From NCBI GenBank assembly GCA_002343775.1, contig DDSH01000028.1, positions 63,731 to 127,730 on the forward strand: 64,000 nucleotides of DNA, given 5' to 3'. Made by a program: the position numbers and the translations under genes. This DNA is from Anaerolineales bacterium UBA2395. GTDB taxonomy: Bacteria > Chloroflexota > Anaerolineae > Anaerolineales > Villigracilaceae. The notes under the pieces are model-generated. The model was not told where the DNA came from, did not search any database, and saw only the letters and a list, made by a program, of their open reading frames with translations. Shown in pieces: positions 8,531-14,503 of this stretch. Positions within the stretch are counted from its first letter, which is position 1, and every line of letters begins with the position of its first letter.

Positions 8531-8561
8531 GCCGCCGGAGTTCTCTCTGGCGGCTTTTTTT
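8531..8561 (+). terminator. Intrinsic terminator after the FGE-fold lipoprotein
   Basis: Ten-base arms GCCGCCGGAG and CTCTGGCGGC (one G-T pair) with a short loop, followed by TTTTTTT. Confidence 0.9.
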
Positions 8562-8563
8562 AT

Positions 8564-8592
8564 TTGACTTGCAAATTTTGCTATGGTATTAT
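8564..8592 (+). promoter_or_regulatory. Sigma-70-type promoter of the SAM riboswitch-metK transcript
   Basis: TTGACT (8564-8569) and TATTAT (8587-8592) are separated by exactly 17 bases and lie about 30 bases before the riboswitch aptamer. The predicted transcription start is near 8599. Confidence 0.75.
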
Positions 8593-8620
8593 GCGAATAA
8601 ATCAATAGTCCCAACAAGAC

Positions 8621-8803
8621 GCTCTTATCCAGAGAGGCGGAGGGAACGGCCCTGCGATGCCTCGACAACCGGATTTAGTTTGATGGTTAGATAGTTGGGT
8701 AGTTAGATAGTTGACCGTTGTCAACGACAAAACTACAAAACTTCGAAACGAAATAACTATATTACGGTGCCAATTCCGACAGGATACGCTGGAAGATGAG
8801 AGG
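8621..8803 (+). ncRNA. SAM-I (S-box) riboswitch aptamer
   Basis: The conserved S-box core is visible in order: the P1 strand CTCTTATC, AGAGAGGCGGAGGGAACGGC, CCTGCGATGCCTCGACAACC, then after a long insert CGGTGCCAATTCC, and finally GGAAGATGAGAG, whose end pairs with the P1 start. It binds S-adenosylmethionine and switches off the gene downstream when the ligand is abundant. Placement directly before metK, the SAM synthetase gene, agrees. The P3 region is about 90 bases long, larger than in the usual compact aptamers, and holds a direct repeat TTAGATAGTTG. Mechanism: transcription termination is likely because an intrinsic terminator follows at 8821. Confidence 0.93.
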
Positions 8804-8820
8804 GTAACCAAGCCTAGCTC

Positions 8821-8857
8821 GAATTGCCCTTTCTGCACGTCCGAATGGGCAATTTTT
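8821..8857 (+). terminator. Riboswitch expression platform terminator
   Basis: AATTGCCC and GGGCAATT arms followed by TTTTTATT, located between the SAM-I aptamer and the metK ribosome site. In the ligand-bound state it should end transcription before metK; the competing antiterminator was not resolved by eye. Confidence 0.75.
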
Positions 8858-8880
8858 ATTTCCAAGGAGAAACAATTCAA

Positions 8881-10092
8881 ATGTCAAATACTTTCATGTC
8901 GTCCCCCAAGTTGATGTTCACATCAGAATCGGTTACGGAAGGACACCCCGATAAGATCTGCGATCAGGTCTCCGATGCCGTGCTGGATGCCTGTCTTGAG
9001 CAGGACCCGCGCTCGCGCGTCGCCTGTGAAACAGCCGTCAAGACCGGCTATGTGATGCTTCTCGGTGAGATCACCACCAACGCGGTCTTCAACTACGATG
9101 AACTCGTCCGCAAAGTTGTCAATGAGATCGGCTACGATGCGAGCGAAAAAGGCTTCGACGGAAACTCGTGCGGTGTGTTGGTTGCCATCGCCAAGCAATC
9201 TGGCGACATTGCCATGGGCGTGGACAAGGCGCTCGAAGCCAAGTCTGGTCAGATGACCGAAGCCGAAGTGGAAGCCATCGGCGCGGGTGATCAGGGCATG
9301 ATGTTCGGGTACGCTTGTAACGAGACCCCCACCCTGATGCCGCTGCCGATCTACCTGGCGCACAAACTCACCCGCCGCCAAAGCGAAGTTCGCAAGAACG
9401 GAGCCCTGCCCTGGCTGCGCCCTGATGCGAAGAGCCAGGTCACTATCGAATATTCCTTCGGCAAGCCCAAGCGCATTGACAATGTCCTCATCTCCACCCA
9501 ACATGCGCCGGAAATCTCGCAGGAAGATATTCGCAAGAACGTCATCGAACACATCATCAACCCTGTTCTGCCCAAGGAATTGGTGGATGCTGATATGAAG
9601 ATCTACGTCAACCCGACCGGGCGCTTCGTGGTCGGTGGACCGATGGGCGATGCCGGTGTGACCGGACGCAAGATCATCGTCGATACGTACGGCGGCATGG
9701 GTCGGCATGGCGGCGGCGCTTTCTCCGGCAAGGACCCGACAAAGGTGGATCGCTCGGCTGCGTATGCCGCGCGCTACGTGGCGAAGAACGTGGTCGCCGC
9801 TGGTTTGGCTGATCGTGTCGAAGTTCAGGTTGCCTATGCCATCGGCGTGGCGCATCCGCTTTCAGTGAACGTCGAAACCTTTGGCACCGCCAAGATCGCG
9901 GATGAAAAGATCGCTGCGCTCATCAACGAGTACTTTGACCTGCGCCCCGGAGCGATCATCCGTGACCTCGACCTGCGCAAACCGATCTATCGCAAGACGG
10001 CTGCCTACGGTCACTTCGGTCGTGATGACATCGAACTCCCCTGGGAACGCACCGACAAGGCTGCGGCTTTGAAAAAGGCTGCCGGGCTGTAA
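8881..10092 (+). CDS. metK: S-adenosylmethionine synthetase
   Basis: A 403-residue enzyme of normal length that makes S-adenosylmethionine from methionine and ATP in the cytosol. Characteristic motifs are FTSESVTEGHPDKICDQVSD at the N-terminus, GAGDQGMMFGYA in the middle (the conserved hexapeptide-type motif of the family), and GGGAFSGKDPTKVDRSAAY with the catalytic Lys/Asp cluster. The ATG at 8881 is preceded by AAGGAG; upstream codons lie within the riboswitch terminator and are excluded. It is a single-gene transcript controlled by the SAM-I riboswitch and closed by a strong bidirectional terminator. Confidence 0.97.
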   Translation: MSNTFMSSPKLMFTSESVTEGHPDKICDQVSDAVLDACLEQDPRSRVACETAVKTGYVMLLGEITTNAVFNYDELVRKVVNEIGYDASEKGFDGNSCGVLVAIAKQSGDIAMGVDKALEAKSGQMTEAEVEAIGAGDQGMMFGYACNETPTLMPLPIYLAHKLTRRQSEVRKNGALPWLRPDAKSQVTIEYSFGKPKRIDNVLISTQHAPEISQEDIRKNVIEHIINPVLPKELVDADMKIYVNPTGRFVVGGPMGDAGVTGRKIIVDTYGGMGRHGGGAFSGKDPTKVDRSAAYAARYVAKNVVAAGLADRVEVQVAYAIGVAHPLSVNVETFGTAKIADEKIAALINEYFDLRPGAIIRDLDLRKPIYRKTAAYGHFGRDDIELPWERTDKAAALKKAAGL

Positions 10093-10104
10093 TTTGTAAT
10101 AATC

Positions 10105-10138
10105 AAAAAGCGCCTCTGAGAAATCAGGGGCGCTTTTT
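10105..10138. terminator. Bidirectional terminator between metK and cbiO
   Basis: Arms AAAAAGCGCCTCTGA and TCAGGGGCGCTTTTT (one G-T pair) with a four-base loop, flanked by A and T runs. It serves both metK and the convergent cobalt/nickel-type transporter operon. Confidence 0.88.
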
Positions 10139-10155
10139 ATACTTCATGTATTAAA

Positions 10156-10911
10156 TTACGGCTTTTCCAACCCATGCGCGGACAATAAGGCTTCATCCTC
10201 CAAAATATCACAAGTCAAGCCATTTGCCACGATCTGTCCTTCGTCCATCACAATCGTACGCGGGAAAAGTTCTTCGACCAGTCTCATGTCATGGGTGGAA
10301 ACGAGCATGGTGATTGGTAAATCGCGCAATAAATTGATCAACGTCCGCCGCGCGCGCGGGTCGAGCCCTGCCGATGGCTCATCCAACACCAGTAGGCTGG
10401 GATTCATCGAAAGCACCGTCGCAATCGCAATGCGTTTCTTCTCCCCCACACTTAAGTGATGCGAAAGACGGTCGCGATAGGCGGACATGCGAACCGCTTC
10501 CAGCGCAGAATCCACTCGCGCCTTCACCTCCGACTCCGACAGTCCCATATGAAGCGGACCGAACGCCACATCTTCAAACACGGTCGGCGAAAAAAGTTGG
10601 TCATCCGGGTTTTGGAAGACGAGTCCCACCATCGCACGAATGGCAGGCAGATTGTCGCGGGTAAGGCGCTTTCCGGCAACGTCGATCAAGCCATGTCCGT
10701 TCAAAATCCCATTCAAATGCAACATCAACGTGGATTTGCCCGCGCCGTTCGGTCCAACCAAAGCCACTTTGTCACCCTGGCATAATGTGAACGAAATGCC
10801 TTTCAACGCCACATGACCGTCAGGGTATGCGAACTGCAAATCATTTACAGATAAAACTTCACCGTCACATTCAGGCGGAACGAAACTGCTTTTCAAATGA
10901 GTAACCGGCAT
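10156..10911 (-). CDS. cbiO: ECF metal transporter ATPase (CbiO type)
   Basis: A 251-residue ABC ATPase. It has Walker A GPNGAGKST, the Q-loop in LVFQNPDDQLFSPTVFEDVAFGP (the D-D-Q-L-F signature common in energy-coupling-factor ATPases), an LSVGEKKR signature motif, Walker B LLVLDEPSAGLD and the switch His in STHDM. It should power metal-ion uptake together with the CbiQ and CbiM membrane proteins encoded just upstream. The ATG overlaps the cbiQ stop by one base (TAATG), with GGAAGG as ribosome site, so translation is coupled. It is the last gene of the fur-cbiM-cbiQ-cbiO operon. The metal (cobalt, nickel or another) cannot be told from the sequence. Confidence 0.9.
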   Translation of the reverse strand: MPVTHLKSSFVPPECDGEVLSVNDLQFAYPDGHVALKGISFTLCQGDKVALVGPNGAGKSTLMLHLNGILNGHGLIDVAGKRLTRDNLPAIRAMVGLVFQNPDDQLFSPTVFEDVAFGPLHMGLSESEVKARVDSALEAVRMSAYRDRLSHHLSVGEKKRIAIATVLSMNPSLLVLDEPSAGLDPRARRTLINLLRDLPITMLVSTHDMRLVEELFPRTIVMDEGQIVANGLTCDILEDEALLSAHGLEKP

Positions 10912-11702
10912 TACAACCTTCCAAGGACTTGCATAAGAAAGATAACGGCAATCGCAAACGCGGTTGCATAATAGTCGCCTGACCTCATCTCATGCGGATT
11001 CAACGTATAAAGATGACCAGCGTACCCACGAGCCACCATCGCATTGTAGATGCGGTCACTGCGTTCATAACTGCGCAGGAAGAGTTGACCCGCCATATTC
11101 CCAGCCACTTTTGCACGCCACACCACGCCTCCACCAGACCTCGAGCCGGGTGCCGCTGCCGAACGCGCCTGCCTCGCCCGCAGCAGACGAAAGACCTCAT
11201 CCGTCAACACGAATAAGTAACGATAGAGAAAGGCAATGATGGTGGTGAGGATTGCCGGAACACGCAAATGCTCCAACGCATGGACAAGGTCTGGAAAGCG
11301 CGTCACTGCCACCAACAGGATCGCCATTTGCACCGAAAGCCAGGCGCGGATGAGAATGCTCACAAAACGAAGCAACCCGGCATCTGTGATGGTGAAATCC
11401 CACATGAGAAAGTGGAATGTGGTCAGTGGTTTTCCGGGAATGGAGAACAAGACCGTGATCGCAATTAACGCAAACGGCAGCGCAATGATCGAACGTTTAA
11501 ACGTATAACCGATCCCCAACTTTGAAAGCAGGTTGGAGGCAACGACGAACACCCATGCCGCAACAAAAGCCAGCCATGAGCCATCTGGCAGCAAGGCATT
11601 GGAAACGATGAACAGCACTGTCACGACCACTTTCACCCGTGGGTCGAGGCGATGGAGAAAACTTTCCTTTTCGTGATAACGGTCAAATGCGTCGAAATGC
11701 AT
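10911..11702 (-). CDS. cbiQ: ECF transporter transmembrane component (CbiQ type)
   Basis: A protein of about 263 residues with several hydrophobic segments (about 25-65, 95-120, 140-165 and at the C-terminus). The N-terminus MHFDAFDRYHEKESFLHRLD is typical of CbiQ, and the ALEHLRVP / LLRARQARSAA region fits the coupling helices with the A-R-x-x-R-x pattern that contact the ATPases. It carries the scaffold role in cobalt/nickel-type ECF importers. The ATG at 11702 is chosen on this homology; a TTG 27 bases upstream lies within a perfect inverted repeat. No clear Shine-Dalgarno sequence precedes it. It is followed directly by cbiO. Confidence 0.88.
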   Translation of the reverse strand: MHFDAFDRYHEKESFLHRLDPRVKVVVTVLFIVSNALLPDGSWLAFVAAWVFVVASNLLSKLGIGYTFKRSIIALPFALIAITVLFSIPGKPLTTFHFLMWDFTITDAGLLRFVSILIRAWLSVQMAILLVAVTRFPDLVHALEHLRVPAILTTIIAFLYRYLFVLTDEVFRLLRARQARSAAAPGSRSGGGVVWRAKVAGNMAGQLFLRSYERSDRIYNAMVARGYAGHLYTLNPHEMRSGDYYATAFAIAVIFLMQVLGRL

Positions 11703-11713
11703 AGGGTTTATGT

Positions 11714-11746
11714 GATGCGTAATCTGCAAGAAACAGATTACGCATC
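11714..11746 (-). other. Perfect 13-base inverted repeat between cbiM and cbiQ
   Basis: Arms GATGCGTAATCTG and its exact complement with a seven-base loop, in the 55-base gap between cbiM and cbiQ. No T run follows on the coding strand, so it is not a simple terminator; it may stabilise the upstream mRNA or lower expression of cbiQ and cbiO. Confidence 0.7.
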
Positions 11747-11757
11747 ATCGTTGCATC

Positions 11758-12693
11758 TTACGATTTTGCCTTCATCCCGCGTCCAACCAACACGATGATC
11801 GCGCCAACAACAATCGCGCCGATCACGCCTGCGACGATGGTGGAAAGCGCCGTCTCACCGAGGAAGGGAACTGTGTAATCTGGAATGATCTCATAGGGCG
11901 CATCCAAGCCAGTGCCGATGAAGCCCATATCAATGGCGACACGCTCCAACCCGTCGGGGTCTCCAGAGGCGAACGGTGAAATCAAAACCACCAGCAGGGC
12001 GATGATCCCGCCGACATAGACCCAGTTGCGGCTGGCTTTCGCGGATTCAGACCCCTCCCCCAGCAGGTCGGGACGCGTCTGCATGATGAACCCGACAGCA
12101 AACACAGTGATCAGCGCCTCACCAATTCCGATCAGCGCATGAACGCCCATCATGGCAGGGATGACAATTCCCAGTTGCGAGGTGCCGCTCAACCACAATT
12201 GCATGGAGGTCAGCAATGCGCCCGCCATCACCGAGAGCCACGCGGCGAACCCGATCATACCGAGTTTCACACCCCTGGACTGTCCGATCACTGAGCGATA
12301 CAAACCGTATCCAATCGCGGCGGTGACCAAGCCCATATTGAGGATGTTCGCGCCCATCACGAGCAGACCACCATCCTGGAAGAGCAGCGCCTGCACGGCA
12401 ATAACGGCGGTCATCACCAACATACCCGCCCACGGACCAAGCACAATTGCCGCGAGCGCACCACCCAGCATGTGACCGGACGTTCCACCCGCCACAGGGA
12501 AGTTGATCATCTGCGCGGCAAAAATGAACGCCGCCATTACGCCCATCAGCGGGATCTGTTTTTCACCGAGCGATTGATTGGTTTTGGAGATGGCAAAGCC
12601 AAGCGTTACAATGGTGATCAGCCAACATATGAGGGACACAATAAGATTTAGGAATCCATCGGGGATGTGAAGAGGGGTAGGTGCATACAACAT
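11758..12693 (-). CDS. cbiM: ECF metal transporter substrate-binding membrane protein CbiM with PDGLE extension
   Basis: A 311-residue protein that joins the CbiM substrate component and a CbiN/PDGLE-like C-terminal part. The N-terminus carries MLYAPTPLHIPDGFL, where the early His and the PDGFL motif are characteristic of CbiM metal binding. Further motifs include INFPVAGGTSGHMLGGALA (second His-containing metal-site loop) and several membrane helices. From about residue 230 the PDGLE-type segment SPFASGDPDGLERVA and a last membrane helix follow. The ATG at 12693 has AAGGAG seven bases upstream and starts two bases after the Fur-family stop, so the two are translationally coupled. The upstream in-frame start is rejected. 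Nickel or cobalt is the usual substrate of this family. Confidence 0.9.
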   Translation of the reverse strand: MLYAPTPLHIPDGFLNLIVSLICWLITIVTLGFAISKTNQSLGEKQIPLMGVMAAFIFAAQMINFPVAGGTSGHMLGGALAAIVLGPWAGMLVMTAVIAVQALLFQDGGLLVMGANILNMGLVTAAIGYGLYRSVIGQSRGVKLGMIGFAAWLSVMAGALLTSMQLWLSGTSQLGIVIPAMMGVHALIGIGEALITVFAVGFIMQTRPDLLGEGSESAKASRNWVYVGGIIALLVVLISPFASGDPDGLERVAIDMGFIGTGLDAPYEIIPDYTVPFLGETALSTIVAGVIGAIVVGAIIVLVGRGMKAKS

Positions 12694-12695
12694 TT

Positions 12696-13121
12696 CTATT
12701 CTCCTTTTTGACAATCTGGACACAAACCAATAAACGTAACATGGCTATCCGTCAGGCGGTAGCCGCTCTCAGACTCTAATTGGCGATAAAGGGTTTTAAG
12801 CAAATCGTGCCGTACCTCCATTTCATGACCACAAATCCTGCATTTCAGATGATGATGTTCATGCCCGGCGATCTCATAGACGAGATGCCCACTCCCCATG
12901 TACGCGGGACGCGCCAACCCGTTCTCTGTAAGGAATTCAAGCGTACGGTACACCGTTGTCTCGGTCAGACCGGGTAATTCCACGCAGGCCTGCTGATACA
13001 CCTCGGAGGGAGAAAGATGCTTCCCTGAGTGATGAAGCACATGCAAAATAGCAAGGCGCTGTGGCGTCATACGGTATCCGCGTGCGCGGAGTTGGAGGGC
13101 ATAAGGTTGGGCACAAGACAT
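12696..13121 (-). CDS. Fur-family metalloregulator
   Basis: A 141-residue DNA-binding repressor of Fur/Zur/Nur type. The winged-helix part contains YRMTPQRLAILHVL and TETTVYRTLEFLTENGL (recognition helix), and the dimerisation part contains GHEHHHLKCRICGHEMEV (the His-rich metal site plus the first Cys pair) and GLCPDCQKGE (second Cys pair for structural zinc). It precedes cbiM by two bases and is thus the first gene of a metal-import operon, so it most likely senses the imported metal and represses its own operon. The ATG at 13121 follows a candidate operator. Which metal it senses cannot be decided. Confidence 0.9.
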   Translation of the reverse strand: MSCAQPYALQLRARGYRMTPQRLAILHVLHHSGKHLSPSEVYQQACVELPGLTETTVYRTLEFLTENGLARPAYMGSGHLVYEIAGHEHHHLKCRICGHEMEVRHDLLKTLYRQLESESGYRLTDSHVTFIGLCPDCQKGE

Positions 13122-13131
13122 GGGAATTCTT

Positions 13132-13155
13132 ATTGCAACTTTTTACAATAGTATA
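13132..13155 (-). promoter_or_regulatory. Candidate Fur-family operator and -10 box
   Basis: An imperfect inverted repeat ATTGTAA-AAAG-TTGCAAT (13132-13149) lies 10 bases before the regulator gene and abuts a TATACT -10-like hexamer (13150-13155, minus strand). A repressor bound there would block transcription start, consistent with autoregulation. No good -35 box was found. Confidence 0.5.
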
Positions 13156-13227
13156 GAATACAGAGTAGCACAACCACGGATTTCTTACATTAAGAAACCC
13201 AAGTTCCCACCTGCACGGATTACGTCT

Positions 13228-13292
13228 TAATATTTAACGCAAAGTCGCAAGAGTACAAATCTTGGCGTCTTAGTACTTTTGCTTTAAAAATC
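13228..13292. repeat. Small imperfect inverted repeat, REP-like
   Basis: The segment ACGCAAAGTCGCAAGAGTAC and, about 20 bases on, CTTGGCGTCTTAGTAC form a partial hairpin. The wording resembles the element at 58670-58728 (AAAG-x-CAC...GCGTCTTCGTG). It is intergenic and non-coding. Confidence 0.35.
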
Positions 13293-13393
13293 CCGACCGA
13301 CCGAGCCAAAACATGAAAGAAAGCAACTTAGGTTACGAAAGACAAAAGACCGTGGATAATTCACCACTCATTCACGGCGAAAAGGATGAAGAA

Positions 13394-14038
13394 CTACGGT
13401 TCCCACTCGTAGTGAGCGAGTGCCACCAGATAGTATTTTCCATCGACCAGAGTCATACCTGCACCCCATGTCTGCCAGTCCATATTCCCAAACTGTTCCG
13501 TACCCGGAAAATGGATGGAATAGTACGGCGTGTTTGGCGAAATCCATTCCGGGACATAGGTCACACCGCCGATCTTGAGGGCGTTACAAGTGACAACGGT
13601 ATTCGGCGTAAACACCGTTTGCAATGAAGGCAGGATGACCTCCTGAAACGAACCAATGACCGGCGCGCCGCTGCCCGCGCCCAAACCCCACTCTGCCTGA
13701 TAGGTGGTCTCGAAGACGAATTTTGCATGTTCCACGTCATAGTTAATGACATTGCCATTACGGATATAGATCACATCCATGCCATCAGCCGGGGAGATGA
13801 GGGAAGCCAACAGCACCCCATCTTTCATTTGAACCGCCGTCTGCAAGGATTGGATCACTTCCCGTGGGCGTGGGTCATCGCAAAAGGTTGGCGGAGAGAG
13901 AGGAGTTAAGGTTCCGGTTGTGACTGACGTCGGTGGAGGCGTATCCGCTGGCAGGGCGGTGGGAGGCGGAGGTGCATCCACAGGCGGAGAGCAGGCAGGA
14001 AGGATCAGCAACGTCAGAATCAGAAGGAATTTTCTCAT
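13394..14038 (-). CDS. Putative lipoprotein of unknown function
   Basis: A 214-residue exported protein. It starts with a lipoprotein signal MRKFLLILTLLILPAC, followed by a Pro/Thr-rich linker (about 17-55) and a compact domain of about 150 residues that I do not recognise. The domain has one internal Cys pair candidate (FCDDPRP near its start and VVTCNALK in the second half), and a C-terminus with GMTLVDGKYYLVALAHYEWEP. This wording suggests a beta-rich SnoaL- or NTF2-like fold, but that is a guess. The ATG is preceded by GGAGGATGAG, a good ribosome site; upstream ATG codons lie in the terminator. The gene follows the NACHT operon terminator on the same strand. Confidence 0.65.
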   Translation of the reverse strand: MRKFLLILTLLILPACSPPVDAPPPPTALPADTPPPTSVTTGTLTPLSPPTFCDDPRPREVIQSLQTAVQMKDGVLLASLISPADGMDVIYIRNGNVINYDVEHAKFVFETTYQAEWGLGAGSGAPVIGSFQEVILPSLQTVFTPNTVVTCNALKIGGVTYVPEWISPNTPYYSIHFPGTEQFGNMDWQTWGAGMTLVDGKYYLVALAHYEWEP

Positions 14039-14051
14039 CTCATCCTCCATC

Positions 14052-14080
14052 AAAAAAACTGGCGGAAATCTCCGCCAGTT
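14052..14080 (-). terminator. Intrinsic terminator of the NACHT operon
   Basis: A perfect ten-base stem AACTGGCGGA and its complement with a four-base loop, followed on the minus strand by TTTTTTT, seven bases after the stop of the small companion gene. Confidence 0.9.
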
Positions 14081-14087
14081 CATTGTA

Positions 14088-14495
14088 CTATTTTGCGTTT
14101 GCGTCTTCCGCCATCTTAGCAGCGATGCGCTTGATCACTTCTGCAACACCCCCAACAGGATTCGTGAGTGTCGCAACTGCCACCTCCACAATTTCGGGTG
14201 CCATGCGTTTGATGTTGCGCAGACGCCGTGCAATGAAGGTCTCGTCGGGCTGTGGTTCTTCGAGCGCGGTCTGAACCTCCTGCAGCTCGGCTTTGACATC
14301 CTCTTTTTCAGAAGGCGTCAGGTTCGGTTGACTCTCCACCGCCTCGAAAATAACCTTGAAAAGCGGGGCGATCTGGGCGACCTGGTTACTGACAACATTG
14401 TTATCGCCCACCACAATGTTACTGCGATCCACATTTCCGCCGATGACAACACTGCCATCTCCGGCACTGACACCATTCTTCTTTTTTGACGCCAT
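14088..14495 (-). CDS. Small NACHT-companion protein with GG-V-S-I motif
   Basis: A 135-residue cytosolic protein with no signal sequence. Residues 10-38 hold a glycine/valine-rich strand-like motif (AGDGSVVIGGNV, then SNIVVGDNN) that matches, residue by residue, the N-terminal motif of the NACHT protein encoded just upstream: A-G-D-x-S-x-x-x-G-G-x-V-x-x-S-x-I-x-x-G. Residues 40-135 are predicted helical and charged (LTPSEKEDVKAELQEVQTALEE, later AEVIKRIAAKMAEDANAK). I do not recognise a named family. The start ATG lies eight bases after the NACHT stop, so the two are cotranscribed and probably work together; an adaptor, signalling or inhibitor role is inferred. Confidence 0.75.
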   Translation of the reverse strand: MASKKKNGVSAGDGSVVIGGNVDRSNIVVGDNNVVSNQVAQIAPLFKVIFEAVESQPNLTPSEKEDVKAELQEVQTALEEPQPDETFIARRLRNIKRMAPEIVEVAVATLTNPVGGVAEVIKRIAAKMAEDANAK

Positions 14496-14503
14496 GCTGC
14501 CTC

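Noticed and set aside
8923..9855. Minus-strand frame of 310 codons inside metK
   Set aside because: metK is unmistakable on the other strand; the antisense text has no family motif and uses rare residue patterns typical of shadow frames.
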